DNA of 64,000 nt from Caulobacteraceae bacterium (lineage in GTDB: Bacteria > Pseudomonadota > Alphaproteobacteria > Caulobacterales > Caulobacteraceae): assembly GCA_947475465.1 (NCBI GenBank), contig CANJLK010000006.1:45344-109343 (forward strand), given 5' to 3'. The notes under the pieces are model-generated. The model was not told the origin of the DNA. It saw only the letters and a program-made list of their open reading frames with translations, and searched no databases. Positions 53,033-62,232 of this stretch are shown here, one piece after another. Position numbers and translations under genes: made by a program. Positions within the stretch are counted from its first letter, which is position 1, and every line of letters begins with the position of its first letter.

Positions 53033-53066
53033 CCGGATAATTGGATTGCAATCCGAAAATACGGAC
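53031..53066. promoter_or_regulatory. 36-bp IclR operator candidate
   Basis: The inner 12 bp GGATTGCAATCC is a perfect palindrome (53043-53054); outer arms GTCCG and CGGAC share the same centre, giving 14 of 18 matched arm positions. It lies in the divergent gap between the IclR gene and the sulfotransferase operon. Confidence 0.7.
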
Positions 53067-53092
53067 CGTTGGCGGGGCAAGGGAAGATGGTC

Positions 53093-54250
53093 ATGGGCGA
53101 CTGGCGAAGGAGCGTCGATCAGGTCCAGGCGCGCGCCATCGAACGGGCCGGCCTCACCGACTTCGGCGCCGACAGCTTCCGCGAAGGCCTCGAGATCCTG
53201 ATGCGCGCCAGCCACGACGTGCCGGCGCCACCCTCCGCCGTGGATCGCATGGAGGACATCGCGGTCAACGGCCTGACCAACCGCTTGCGCCTCACCGACT
53301 ACGTCAAGCGCCACCCCGAGGTGCTGGATGTCCCGGTGGAGAAACCGCTGTTCATCATCGGCATGCCGCGCAGCGGCACGACGGTGGCAAGTTACGTGGT
53401 GGGCCAGGATCCGGCCAGGCGCTCGCTGCTGGTCTGGGAGGCCTGGGAGTCCGTCCCGCCGCCGACCACAGAGACGCTGAAGACCGACCCGCGCTGCCTG
53501 GCCCGGGTCGCCGCCCAGCAGGCCGAATGGGCCAAGACACCGGGCATGGTGCGCCCGCACGTGGAATTCGAGGACGGGCCCACCGAGTGCCTGCGGCTGC
53601 ACAGCCAGGACTTCAAGGCGATCATGTTCGAAGGCCCATTGCCGGTGAAGGAATATTCCCGCTGGATGATGGATACCGACATGACCAGCGCCTACGCCTA
53701 CCAGAAGATGGCGTTGCAGGTCCTTCAGTCGAAGGCCCCGGGCCGCTGGTCGCTGAAAATGCCCTCCCACGCCCTGCACGTGGAGGCGCTCTACCGGGTC
53801 TTTCCCGACGCGCGCATCGTCTGGACCCACCGCGATCCCTACGAGGCCCTGGCCTCACTGTTCAGCATGAAGTCCGCCTCGTGGATGCGGAACACCGGTG
53901 ACCCCAACGTCGAATGGCTGCGCGAGCACTATCCGCGGCAACTGGGGGAACACGTGAACCGACCCATGCGGCTTCGCGAGCGGATCGGCCAGGACAAGAT
54001 CTTCGACCTCTACTACGGCGACATGCTGCGCGACCCCATCGGCGTCATGCAGCGCCTGTATGCCTGGGCCGGGGATGAATTCACGCCCCAGGCCGAGGCG
54101 GCCATGCGCCAATGGCTGGCCGACAATCCGCAGGGGCGTTTTGGCAAGCACAGCTACAACCTCGAGCAGTTCGGCCTGACCCAGGCGGCGCTGAAGCCGT
54201 TCTTCAGCGACTACCTAGATGTCCACGGCAAGGTTCTGGAGGCCGCCTGA
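53093..54250 (+). CDS. PAPS-dependent sulfotransferase family protein
   Basis: The 385-residue protein has the 5'-phosphosulfate loop FIIGMPRSGTTVASYV and a 3'-phosphate region around ARIVWTHRDPYEALAS, so it should transfer sulfate from PAPS to a hydroxyl or similar group, or be a relative that has taken on another role. ATG 53093 has GGGAAG 6 nt upstream; an ATG at 53087 and a TTG at 53069 are alternatives. It is the first gene of a rightward operon (sulfotransferase, SDR, P450, Gfo/Idh). Its stop overlaps the SDR start by 1 nt. Confidence 0.87.
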   Translation: MGDWRRSVDQVQARAIERAGLTDFGADSFREGLEILMRASHDVPAPPSAVDRMEDIAVNGLTNRLRLTDYVKRHPEVLDVPVEKPLFIIGMPRSGTTVASYVVGQDPARRSLLVWEAWESVPPPTTETLKTDPRCLARVAAQQAEWAKTPGMVRPHVEFEDGPTECLRLHSQDFKAIMFEGPLPVKEYSRWMMDTDMTSAYAYQKMALQVLQSKAPGRWSLKMPSHALHVEALYRVFPDARIVWTHRDPYEALASLFSMKSASWMRNTGDPNVEWLREHYPRQLGEHVNRPMRLRERIGQDKIFDLYYGDMLRDPIGVMQRLYAWAGDEFTPQAEAAMRQWLADNPQGRFGKHSYNLEQFGLTQAALKPFFSDYLDVHGKVLEAA

Positions 54251-55047
54251 TGGCCCATGTGAAGCGCAACGTCTTCGACTTGACCGGCAAGGTCGCCCTG
54301 ATCACCGGCGCCAACAGCGGCCTGGGCCTTGGCTGGGCCCACGGTGTGGCAGAGGCCGGCGGCGACGTGGTGATCTGGGGCCGCCGGGCCGACAAGAACG
54401 AGGAGGCTGCGGAAGCCCTTCGCGAATACGGCGGCCGTGTCTTCGCCCAGGCCATCGACGTGGCCGACGAGGGCCAAGTGCGGCGCGGGTTCGCCGAGGC
54501 GGTCGAGGCCATGGGGCGGGTGGATGGCTTCGTGGCCAACGCGGGGATCAACACCCGCCCAGAATCCTTCCTGCACATGACCTCGGAGCAGTACCACGAG
54601 CTGCTGGGCATCAACCTGCACGGCGCCTTCTACGGCATCCAGGAAGCCGTGCGGCACATGAAGGAACGCTTCGATCGGGAAGGCGTCGGCGGCTCCATCG
54701 TCACTTGCGGCAGCCTGACCGTCGTCGCGGGGGTCCCGCGCATCCAGCACTATTCCGCCTCGAAAGGGGCGCTCGCCACCATCACCCGCTCGATCGCCGT
54801 GGAATTCGGGCCCTACGACATCCGCGCCAACATGGTGATGCCGGGCCGGATCGCCACCGAGCTGGGCGCGGCGACCAGGCGCAACATCGCCGCCACCGGC
54901 GACCGCCACTCCGTGATCCCGATGGGCCGCGGCGGTGTGCCGGAAGATTGCGCCGGCATCGTCACCTACCTTCTCAGCGACGCCGCCCGCTATCACACCG
55001 GAACCACGATCGCGGTGGACGGCGGCCTGTCCATCGCCCTGAGGTGA
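54250..55047 (+). CDS. Short-chain dehydrogenase/reductase
   Basis: The 265-residue classical SDR has the cofactor motif TGANSGLGLG, NAG (VANAGIN), catalytic Ser in TCGSLTV and YSASKG with Tyr and Lys. It catalyses NAD(P)-dependent oxidation or reduction of an alcohol/ketone. The ATG overlaps the sulfotransferase stop (TGATG), and the P450 gene starts 7 nt after its stop, indicating one operon. Confidence 0.92.
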   Translation: MAHVKRNVFDLTGKVALITGANSGLGLGWAHGVAEAGGDVVIWGRRADKNEEAAEALREYGGRVFAQAIDVADEGQVRRGFAEAVEAMGRVDGFVANAGINTRPESFLHMTSEQYHELLGINLHGAFYGIQEAVRHMKERFDREGVGGSIVTCGSLTVVAGVPRIQHYSASKGALATITRSIAVEFGPYDIRANMVMPGRIATELGAATRRNIAATGDRHSVIPMGRGGVPEDCAGIVTYLLSDAARYHTGTTIAVDGGLSIALR

Positions 55048-55054
55048 GACGACC

Positions 55055-56314
55055 ATGGACAAGGCCAACCGGCTGGCGGACTTCGACTACCCATCCGAAG
55101 AGGTCCTGGAAAATCCGTTCCCCTTCTACAAGGCGCTGCGCGAGGATGCGCCGGTCCACCAGATCCCCAGCGGCGCCTATATGATCACCCGCTACGAAGA
55201 CGTCGTGGCCATCGCGCGGCAGCCCGAACTGTTCTCCAGCCACATCGGCCCGTCCAACCCGGGGCTGAACGGCGATTACGGGCTGGATGTCGACACCAGC
55301 GGCCGGTTTACGCCCTGGCAGGCGCCCTTCTCCGACCCGCCGGAACACCGACTCAAGCGCGCGCTGGGACAACAGCTGACGGTTCCCCGCCGCCTTCGCA
55401 GCTTCGAGCCGATCATCGAAAAGCACGTGGACGCCCTGATCGACGGCTTCATCGACAAGGGCGAGGCCGACTTCAAGGCGCAGTTCGCGGACAAGCTGCC
55501 GGTCCTGGTGGTCAACGAAATCTTCGGCCTGGAGACCCAGCCCCGGCCGGCGGTTGCGCTGGACAGTTCCGGCCGCAAGATGACGGGCGGCGGCGTCGGC
55601 TCGCTGCTCTCCAGCCCCGAACAGAAGGCCGCCCTCAAGGATCAGGCCCGCGAGCGCGCCAAATACTACCGCGAGGTGATCCTCGACCGGCTGGAGAACC
55701 CGCGCGACGACTACGCCAGCCACATGGTGCAGATGAAGATGGAGCGCGACGGCGAACTCGACCTCGCCTACCTGACCGTCGAGCTGATGAACTTCCACGG
55801 CGCGGGGATTGGCACCACGGCCCATATGCTGGCCAGCGCCATGACCCTGCTGCTGCAGCACCCCGACGAGGTCGAGATGCTGCGGGCCGATCCGTCGCGG
55901 GCCGGGCGGGTGATCGATGAGGCCCTGCGTCTGGAATGCCCCGTCCAGTGGCTCCAGCGGGTCGTCATGCAGGACACCGAGATCCATGGGGCGCCGATCA
56001 AGAAGGGCGACTACGTCCTGCTGGTCTGGGCCGCGGCCAACCGGGACCCCAGCCAGTTCGAGGACCCCGACCGCTTCTGGCCCGACCGCCCCGGCGCCAA
56101 GGACGACCGGATCATCGGGCCGGTCGCCTTCGGTCACGGCATTCACACCTGCATCGGCGGCCCGCTCGCCCGGGTGGAAGGCAAGACCAGCCTCAACCGC
56201 ATGCTGGCCAGGACCCGGAACCTGCGGCTGACTGAGACCAACGACTTCCAGCACATCCTCGATATGAACCACCGCGCGCCGCTGGCCGTGCACGTGGCCT
56301 TCGACCAGGCCTGA
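55055..56314 (+). CDS. Cytochrome P450 (operon copy 1)
   Basis: This 419-residue soluble bacterial P450 has the heme-thiolate motif FGHGIHTCIGGPLAR with ligand Cys366, the ExxR motif in DEALRLE, and an I-helix segment HGAGIGTTAHM. The I-helix normally reads (A/G)Gx(D/E)T; here the acid is Gly. It probably hydroxylates a hydrophobic substrate using electrons from a ferredoxin not encoded nearby. A Gfo/Idh gene follows after 13 nt. Confidence 0.93.
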   Translation: MDKANRLADFDYPSEEVLENPFPFYKALREDAPVHQIPSGAYMITRYEDVVAIARQPELFSSHIGPSNPGLNGDYGLDVDTSGRFTPWQAPFSDPPEHRLKRALGQQLTVPRRLRSFEPIIEKHVDALIDGFIDKGEADFKAQFADKLPVLVVNEIFGLETQPRPAVALDSSGRKMTGGGVGSLLSSPEQKAALKDQARERAKYYREVILDRLENPRDDYASHMVQMKMERDGELDLAYLTVELMNFHGAGIGTTAHMLASAMTLLLQHPDEVEMLRADPSRAGRVIDEALRLECPVQWLQRVVMQDTEIHGAPIKKGDYVLLVWAAANRDPSQFEDPDRFWPDRPGAKDDRIIGPVAFGHGIHTCIGGPLARVEGKTSLNRMLARTRNLRLTETNDFQHILDMNHRAPLAVHVAFDQA

Positions 56315-56327
56315 AGGAAACTAGGCG

Positions 56328-57317
56328 ATGGACAGGCTGAATTTCGCGATCGTCGGCTCGTCGGCCTTCGCGCTGCGCGCCGCGGCGGCGACCGCCAGGG
56401 GCGACGTCGACTTCGCGGGCGTTGCGGGCAGCACGCTCCAGGGCGCGAAGGCGCTCGCCGACCAGTACGGCGTCCGGGCCTACGCCGATTTCGCTGAACT
56501 GCTGGCCGACCCCAAGGTCGATGCGGTGTGGATCACCGTCAAGGACGCGCTGCACGCGCCCATGACCATCGCCGCCCTGGAGGCCGGCAAGCACGTGCTG
56601 GTGGAAAAGCCCATGACCGTCTCGGTGGCGGACGCCGACGTCATGGTGGCCGCGGCGCGCAAGGCCGGACGGGTGCTGCACGTGGGCAACCACCAGCGCA
56701 TGCGGCCGGTCTACCGGCTGCTGCGCTCCGAACTGGCCGACGGCAGGATCGGCAAGATCCGCTACGCCCGGTTCCATTTCTTCTTCGGCAATTTCAGCAA
56801 CGAGATCGCCGAGGCGCCCAGCCGCGGTTCGCTGGAGGGCAGCGGCGGCTGCTGGGTGCTGAAGGAATTCGGGGCCCACATGGTCGACCTGCTGCGCTAC
56901 TGCACCGGCCAGGAGCCCGCCGTGGTGAGTTCGCTGCTCAAGACCCAGCGCTATGCGGTGGAGACTGAAGATGCGGCCACCATCACCCTGGAGCTATCCG
57001 AAGGCGGGATAGCGATCGTCGACGTCAGCGCCGCCTCGCACGGCTGGACCCACACCATCCAGGTGCATGGCTCGGAGGGCTGGGTGCATGGCGACGGCAT
57101 CTGGCGCGGCCACGGCCAGTTGACCTGGAGCGACGGGGAGGTCTCGCGGTTCAGCCTCGACGACGAGTTGACACCCTACTTCGACCAGTTCGTCGACTTC
57201 ACCGCGGCAGTGCGGGGCGAGCCCAGCGTGGGCGCGACCGGCGAGGATGGCCGGGCCGTCCTCAAGGTGGTCGAAGCGGCGCTGGCCTTCGACCAGGCCC
57301 GCAAGCGCCTGAGCTGA
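56328..57317 (+). CDS. Gfo/Idh/MocA-family oxidoreductase
   Basis: The 329-residue NAD(P)-dependent dehydrogenase has an N-terminal Rossmann fold (NFAIVGSSAFALRAAAA) with the usual lysine motif VEKPMTV, HVGNHQRMRPVY, and a C-terminal alpha/beta domain. Members act on sugars, inositols and other polyols. It closes the sulfotransferase/SDR/P450 operon and converges with the KstD-like gene (49 nt between stops). Confidence 0.9.
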   Translation: MDRLNFAIVGSSAFALRAAAATARGDVDFAGVAGSTLQGAKALADQYGVRAYADFAELLADPKVDAVWITVKDALHAPMTIAALEAGKHVLVEKPMTVSVADADVMVAAARKAGRVLHVGNHQRMRPVYRLLRSELADGRIGKIRYARFHFFFGNFSNEIAEAPSRGSLEGSGGCWVLKEFGAHMVDLLRYCTGQEPAVVSSLLKTQRYAVETEDAATITLELSEGGIAIVDVSAASHGWTHTIQVHGSEGWVHGDGIWRGHGQLTWSDGEVSRFSLDDELTPYFDQFVDFTAAVRGEPSVGATGEDGRAVLKVVEAALAFDQARKRLS

Positions 57318-57366
57318 TCCCGGCGTCAGGAGGGATGGCCGGCGCGGCCAACCCTCCCCTGGCGGA

Positions 57367-59064
57367 CTATTTCGCGCCGGCGAGTTCCCCGCCCGTGTTC
57401 TGCTTCGCCGCCTTGCCGCCGGTCATCTCCAGCGCCGACAGATATCCGAAGGTCAGACAGGCCCCAAGCGTCGCCCCCGGCCCCGGATATGCGCCCGGCG
57501 TCGCGCTCGAAGCGCAGTTGCCGCCGGCGTAGAGGCCCGGAATCGGCTTGCCGGTGTCGGCGGAGATCACCGCCCCCTTGTTGTTGATCTTCAGGCCACC
57601 CTTGGTGCCCAGCGCGCCCGGACGCATCTCGACGGCGTAGAACGGGGCCTTTTCCAGCGTGCCCAGGGAGGCGTTCGGCTTGTTCTTCGGATCCCCCCAG
57701 CGGATGTCCCAGGGGTTCTGGCCGCGGCCGAAATCGGGATCCTCGCCCTTCGCCGCGAAGCTGCTGAACCGCTCCATCGTGTGGCGCAGATTGGCGGCCG
57801 GCTTGATGCCGAGCTTCTCCGCCAGCTCCTCCGGCGTGTTGGCCATGGCGAAGCCGCGGCTGCCCTGGCGGGTGTTGGCGAAGATCGACAGGGACTTGTA
57901 CTTCTCCACACCCTGCTGGTCGAAGATCATCCAGGCCGGCAGGTTCAGTGGTCCGTCCTGCTTGGAGCCGAAGCGTCCGCCGATGTCATTGTAGTTCAGG
58001 GGTTCGTTGACGAACCGCAGGCCGCGGTTGTTGACGATGATGGTGTGCGGCAGAGCCCGCTCGCCACGACTGTGACCGAACACCGACCAGTCGAGGCCAG
58101 GGATCGAGGGCATGAACCAGGCGTCGCCCAGGTGAGCGGTCTGGGCCCCCACGGCCATGCCCATCAGGTGGCCGTCGCCGGTGGAGCTCTCGACCTCGCA
58201 GCAGTATTCGATCGGCCGCGACATCCAGGCCTTCATCAGGTCGGGATTCTTCGAATAGCCGCCCGTGCCGATATAGACGCCCTTGGCGGCGCGCACGAAG
58301 TAGGGCTTGCCGTCCTTTTCCGCCTCGACGCCGATCACCCGGCCGCCGTCGACGACCAGGCGCTTGCCGGGCGTCGAGACGTGGATCTTGGCGCCATGAT
58401 CGAGCGCCGCCTTGAACAGCCGGCCGGCAAAGGCCGCGCCGCCAATCACAGTGCCCGTGACATGGTCGGCCGGCACAGGGTGCGCATGCATCTCATTGCT
58501 GCCGTCCGGCGGGGCTATGGAGCGGCTCTTGGTGTAGAGTTCGAGCTTGTCGGCGGAGCTGACATTGCGATTGCGTAGCTTGCGGACATGCTCGCCCAGG
58601 CCTTCCAGTTCGAACCAGCCGCAATCGAGCGTCCGCGCGCCGGGACGCTCGCCCGGCAGCCAGGGGCGGTAATCGCTGGTGCCGCCGAACGCGGGCCAGG
58701 AGCGGAAGAACACGCCGCCCTTGTGTTCGAGATAGCGGACGGCCTCGGGGCCATCGTCCACCAGGGCGTCGAGCATGTCCTGCTCGCCGGAATCGGCGAC
58801 GCAGGCCTGCAGATAGGTCATGGCCTCTTCGCGACTGTCGGAGACATTGTGCTCCTTCATGTGATCGTTGCACGGCACCCAGGCGCCGCCGCCGGACATC
58901 GCGGTGGTGCCGCCGACCACCGGGGCCTTTTCCAGGATGGTCACCGCCGCGCCCTCGATCGCCGCGACCGCCGCGCAGGTCAGCGCCGCGCCGCCGGATC
59001 CGACCACCACGACGTCGGTTTCCTCGTCCCACTTCGCCGGGACGTTGTTTGTGCGCTCGACCAT
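57367..59064 (-). CDS. FAD-dependent dehydrogenase, 3-ketosteroid-delta-1-dehydrogenase-like
   Basis: The 565-residue flavoprotein has the FAD motif VVVVGSGGAALTCAAVAA, the early GGTTAMSGGGAWVP segment, and the C-terminal GLYAGGNCASS...YPGPGATLGACLTFGYLSA typical of KstD/FAD_binding_2 proteins that desaturate a ring next to a ketone. ATG 59064 has GGAGGG 5 nt upstream. The steroid label is by family resemblance only; other cyclic ketones are possible. A promoter candidate lies at 59132-59160. Confidence 0.88.
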   Translation of the reverse strand: MVERTNNVPAKWDEETDVVVVGSGGAALTCAAVAAIEGAAVTILEKAPVVGGTTAMSGGGAWVPCNDHMKEHNVSDSREEAMTYLQACVADSGEQDMLDALVDDGPEAVRYLEHKGGVFFRSWPAFGGTSDYRPWLPGERPGARTLDCGWFELEGLGEHVRKLRNRNVSSADKLELYTKSRSIAPPDGSNEMHAHPVPADHVTGTVIGGAAFAGRLFKAALDHGAKIHVSTPGKRLVVDGGRVIGVEAEKDGKPYFVRAAKGVYIGTGGYSKNPDLMKAWMSRPIEYCCEVESSTGDGHLMGMAVGAQTAHLGDAWFMPSIPGLDWSVFGHSRGERALPHTIIVNNRGLRFVNEPLNYNDIGGRFGSKQDGPLNLPAWMIFDQQGVEKYKSLSIFANTRQGSRGFAMANTPEELAEKLGIKPAANLRHTMERFSSFAAKGEDPDFGRGQNPWDIRWGDPKNKPNASLGTLEKAPFYAVEMRPGALGTKGGLKINNKGAVISADTGKPIPGLYAGGNCASSATPGAYPGPGATLGACLTFGYLSALEMTGGKAAKQNTGGELAGAK

Positions 59065-59131
59065 AGTTCCCTCCACCCTTTTTGTTTCTTGCTGGCGCGC
59101 CCTGGCCGTGACCGCGGCGCGCCTCGCCATC

Positions 59132-59160
59132 ATTCGGTATCCACGGCGCCCGCCTGTCAA
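59132..59160 (-). promoter_or_regulatory. Promoter candidate for the KstD-like gene
   Basis: On the minus strand TTGACA (59160-59155) is followed after 17 nt by CCGAAT (59137-59132), 68 nt before the start codon. The -35 is perfect, the -10 poor. The start TTGACAGGC is shared with the PhyH promoter candidate. Confidence 0.3.
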
Positions 59161-59186
59161 CCAAGGGTTAGGCGGACGGCCGCGCC

Positions 59187-60419
59187 CTAGCCGCGGACGA
59201 ACCTGAGCGGCACGTGCTGGTAACCGCGGAAGCCCGCGCCCGGCCACCGCACAGACGGGCCGGTCCGCTCAAGCGTCTTGTAGCGGTTGAGCATTTCCTG
59301 GATCAGCCAGAGCACCTCGGCGCGGCTCACGGGGGCGCCCGGGCAGGTGTGGATGCCGCCGCTAAATGACAGCTGGCGCTTCGGCTCCTTGCGGTCCAGC
59401 CGGAAGCTGTCCGGATCGGGATAGGCCCGCTCGTCACGGTTCGCCGCCCCATAGACCATGGCCAGCGTGGCGTTGGCCGGGATCACGGTTCCAGCCACCT
59501 CGACGTCGTGCCGGGCGCGGCGCGGCAGCATCTGCACCGGCGCATCGTAGCGCAGCATCTCTTCGATGGCCGGGGCCACAAGCGAGCGGTCCTCGCGCAT
59601 CTGGGTCCACAGGTCCGGCCGGTCGGCCATGATGCTGAGGAAGTTCTCCACCAGGTGCTGGGTGGTGTGGAAGCCGCCGGTCAGCAGCAGCAGCAGCATG
59701 TCGATGATCAGCTTGTCGGGGATCTGGTCCTTGCCGACCTTGGCCTGGGCGTTGATCATCAGGCTGATGGCGTCGACTTCCGGCTTGGCCCGCCTGGCCG
59801 TCGCAATGGGCTCGACGATGGCCCACATCTCCTCGCGCACGTCGTCGAAGGTCTTGGCGCCGTAGGCTTCCTTGCGCTGCTGGGCCGACGACAGTTCGCG
59901 CCGCTCGACCGTGAAATTGATGAACTTCTGGTGGTATTCCAGCGGCAACCCGAGGATGTCGCAGGTCACCCGGCCCGGCAGAGGAATGGCCAGCTGCGAG
60001 GAAACCTCGACCACATCGCCCTTGGCCTCGCACTGGTCGAGCAGGTCGGTGGCCAGCGCCTTCAGATAGGGCTCGCGGTTGCGCATCTCCCGCGAGGTGA
60101 ACAGGGGCATGATCGTGGCCCGCAGCCAGGTGTGGCGCGGCGGATCGGCCATGCGCAGCGGGCTGATCCGCTCGCCCGGATCGACGTCCAGCAGGTTCAG
60201 CGGGATGTTCGAGAACCGCTCGACGTCCATCAGGATCGAGGCCACGTCATCGTAGCGGGTGATCAGATAGCTGCCGTAGACGCCGTGATGGGGCGCATGG
60301 AACACCGGGCTGCGGTCGCGCAGCGCCCTGTAGAGCGGATAGGGGTCTTCCTCCCAATCTGCCCAGTTGACGTTCTTCAAGTCGATCTGCGCGGGATCGG
60401 CCGTCATGGCGATGTTCAT
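59187..60419 (-). CDS. Cytochrome P450 (copy 2)
   Basis: This 410-residue P450 has the heme-thiolate motif FSGGIHTCPGAPVSR with Cys359, ExxR in EEMLRYD, and an I-helix reading TGGFHTTQH. The I-helix acid of the usual (A/G)Gx(D/E)T is His here. GAGG lies ~7 nt before the ATG; an ATG 12 nt downstream is the alternative. It is downstream of the PhyH gene (37 nt gap) and probably shares its transcript. Role: oxygenation of a pathway intermediate. Confidence 0.93.
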   Translation of the reverse strand: MNIAMTADPAQIDLKNVNWADWEEDPYPLYRALRDRSPVFHAPHHGVYGSYLITRYDDVASILMDVERFSNIPLNLLDVDPGERISPLRMADPPRHTWLRATIMPLFTSREMRNREPYLKALATDLLDQCEAKGDVVEVSSQLAIPLPGRVTCDILGLPLEYHQKFINFTVERRELSSAQQRKEAYGAKTFDDVREEMWAIVEPIATARRAKPEVDAISLMINAQAKVGKDQIPDKLIIDMLLLLLTGGFHTTQHLVENFLSIMADRPDLWTQMREDRSLVAPAIEEMLRYDAPVQMLPRRARHDVEVAGTVIPANATLAMVYGAANRDERAYPDPDSFRLDRKEPKRQLSFSGGIHTCPGAPVSRAEVLWLIQEMLNRYKTLERTGPSVRWPGAGFRGYQHVPLRFVRG

Positions 60420-60456
60420 CAGGCGCCTCTTGTCTCACGCATCTATTGGTCGATGG

Positions 60457-61269
60457 TCAGCCGCCGATGACGATGGGGAACTTCGGCGACACCACCGGCT
60501 CCTGCAGTTTCAGGCCGGCTTCGGCGTTGAAAATGTGGTGCGGCGCGCCCGTCCAGCGGGCGTCGGTGGGGTAGTAGCTCATCAGATAGGTCCAGCGAGG
60601 CTTGTCGCTGGTGCTGTTGGCCGGCGCGCCGTGGACAACCAGGCTGTTGTGAACCGTGCAGTCGCCCGCCTTCAGGCTCAGGGGCTCGGACAGCGGATAA
60701 TCCTCGGCCACGTAGGGGTAGAAATCCAGGAGCCCGCCGGTGTCGAGGGGCCGCTTGCCCAGCGGTCCTTCCTTGTGGGAGCCGTTGAAGAACCGCATGA
60801 TTCCCTGCTCAGGGCCCATGTCCTCGAGCGCGATCCAGAAGGTCAGCAGGCCGTGACGGTCGAGGGGGAAGTTCGGATAGTCCTGATGATATTCGGTGAC
60901 GCCGCTGCCCGGCTGGCCCTTGGGCATCTTCACGGCCAGCATGTCGGCGTGGGTGGCGATGCCGACGTCGCGGCGGATGAACCGCTGTGTGTTGCGGCCG
61001 ATCACCGGGGAACGGACCAGGCTGGCGAAGGGCTCCACCATCTCGTCGCGGCCGAGGTTATAGACGTCGCGCCAGGCGGGCCGGTCGTGCGAACGCGCGC
61101 CGTCCGACTGGCCGTCGAGGATCTCGGCCTTGGCGCGCTCGAGCATCTGGGCGGCGAGGTCCTTGGAGATCAGGCCCTCCATCTTCACCCAGCCGTTTTT
61201 GTGGTAGAACTTGACCTCTTCGTCGGTCGCCGCCCGGGCTTCGACCTTGGCCGCCAGTGCTTGGGACAT
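60457..61269 (-). CDS. Phytanoyl-CoA dioxygenase (PhyH)-family Fe/2-oxoglutarate oxygenase
   Basis: The 270-residue protein has the non-heme iron facial triad of the family, HxD in TEYHQDYPNF and a distal His in SLVVHGAPAN, followed by the 2-oxoglutarate-contact Arg region KPRWTYL. It should hydroxylate an acyl-CoA, fatty acid or related molecule. ATG 61269 is preferred to upstream in-frame ATGs (61290, 61323) because GGAGGAG precedes it, at ~10 nt. First gene of the PhyH-P450 pair. Confidence 0.88.
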   Translation of the reverse strand: MSQALAAKVEARAATDEEVKFYHKNGWVKMEGLISKDLAAQMLERAKAEILDGQSDGARSHDRPAWRDVYNLGRDEMVEPFASLVRSPVIGRNTQRFIRRDVGIATHADMLAVKMPKGQPGSGVTEYHQDYPNFPLDRHGLLTFWIALEDMGPEQGIMRFFNGSHKEGPLGKRPLDTGGLLDFYPYVAEDYPLSEPLSLKAGDCTVHNSLVVHGAPANSTSDKPRWTYLMSYYPTDARWTGAPHHIFNAEAGLKLQEPVVSPKFPIVIGG

Positions 61270-61334
61270 CGCTGCGCCGCTCCTCCGCATCGGGTTGATC
61301 GCCGGGCGCTCCCCGGTCGTCATTGCTGGCCGAA

Positions 61335-61363
61335 AAGCTAGGCCTGCCAGCGTGGCCTGTCAA
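61335..61363 (-). promoter_or_regulatory. Promoter candidate for the PhyH-P450 operon
   Basis: On the minus strand TTGACA (61363-61358) and TAGCTT (61340-61335) are separated by 17 nt, 66 nt before the PhyH start. The spacing and leader length mirror the KstD-like promoter candidate. Confidence 0.4.
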
Positions 61364-61452
61364 ACGCAGGGTCGACAAACATGCGTCCACCGGACCGGGA
61401 AAACCATAGCCATCCCTGATAGTTAGGGCGTCACCACCGCCAGCGCCGAGAC

Positions 61453-62232
61453 CTAGCGGCCGGTGAACTTGGCGGGTCGCTTATCGACGAACGCGCTCAT
61501 GCCTTCCTTCTGGTCATCGAAGGCGAAGAGCGAGTGGAACAGGCGCCGTTCCATGGCCACGCCGGCCGACAGCGTGGTCTCGTAGGCCGCGTCGACCAGT
61601 TCCTTGTTCATCATCACGGCGATGGGGGCGAAGCCCGCGATCTTGGCGGCCGTGGCCAGCACGTCGTCGAGCAGCTTGTCGGCGGGGACGACCCGGCTGA
61701 CCAGCCCGGCCCGCTCCGCCTCGGCGGCGTCCATCATCCGACCGGTCAGGATCATGTCCATGGCCTTGGACTTGCCCACCAGGCGGGTCAGCCGCTGGGT
61801 GCCGCCGATCCCTGGCGCCACGCCAAGCGTGATCTCGGGCTGGCCGAATTTGGCGGTCTCGGCGGCGACGATGAAGTCGCAGAGCATGGCCAGTTCGCAT
61901 CCGCCGCCCAGGGCGTAGCCGGCGACCGCCGCGATGATCGGCTTGCGGAAGCGTTCGATTCGCTGGGCGGCCTGCGCGAAGAAGTCGATCCGGAACATCT
62001 CGGCGTAGGTCTTCTCCGACATCTCCTTGATATCGGCGCCCGCCGCGAAGGCGCGCTCCGAGCCGGTCAGGACCACGCAGCGGACCGCGTCATCGGCCTC
62101 GGCGATCTCCAGGGCCTGGCCCAGTTCGTCCAGCAACTGGCTGTTCAGCGCGTTCAGCGCCTGCGGGCGGTTCAGCCGGATGAGGGTGACGCCGGGGCTG
62201 GGCGCCTCAGTGAGGATGGTTTCAAAGCTCAT
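61453..62232 (-). CDS. Enoyl-CoA hydratase
   Basis: The 259-residue crotonase-fold protein has the oxyanion motif [10 protein letters not shown] and the two catalytic glutamates in [11 protein letters not shown] and [13 protein letters not shown]. It adds water to 2-enoyl-CoA, as in valine, isoleucine or fatty-acid breakdown. Its start overlaps the stop of the 3-hydroxyisobutyrate dehydrogenase gene by 11 nt, so it belongs to the same leftward operon. Confidence 0.93.
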   Translation of the reverse strand: MSFETILTEAPSPGVTLIRLNRPQALNALNSQLLDELGQALEIAEADDAVRCVVLTGSERAFAAGADIKEMSEKTYAEMFRIDFFAQAAQRIERFRKPIIAAVAGYALGGGCELAMLCDFIVAAETAKFGQPEITLGVAPGIGGTQRLTRLVGKSKAMDMILTGRMMDAAEAERAGLVSRVVPADKLLDDVLATAAKIAGFAPIAVMMNKELVDAAYETTLSAGVAMERRLFHSLFAFDDQKEGMSAFVDKRPAKFTGR

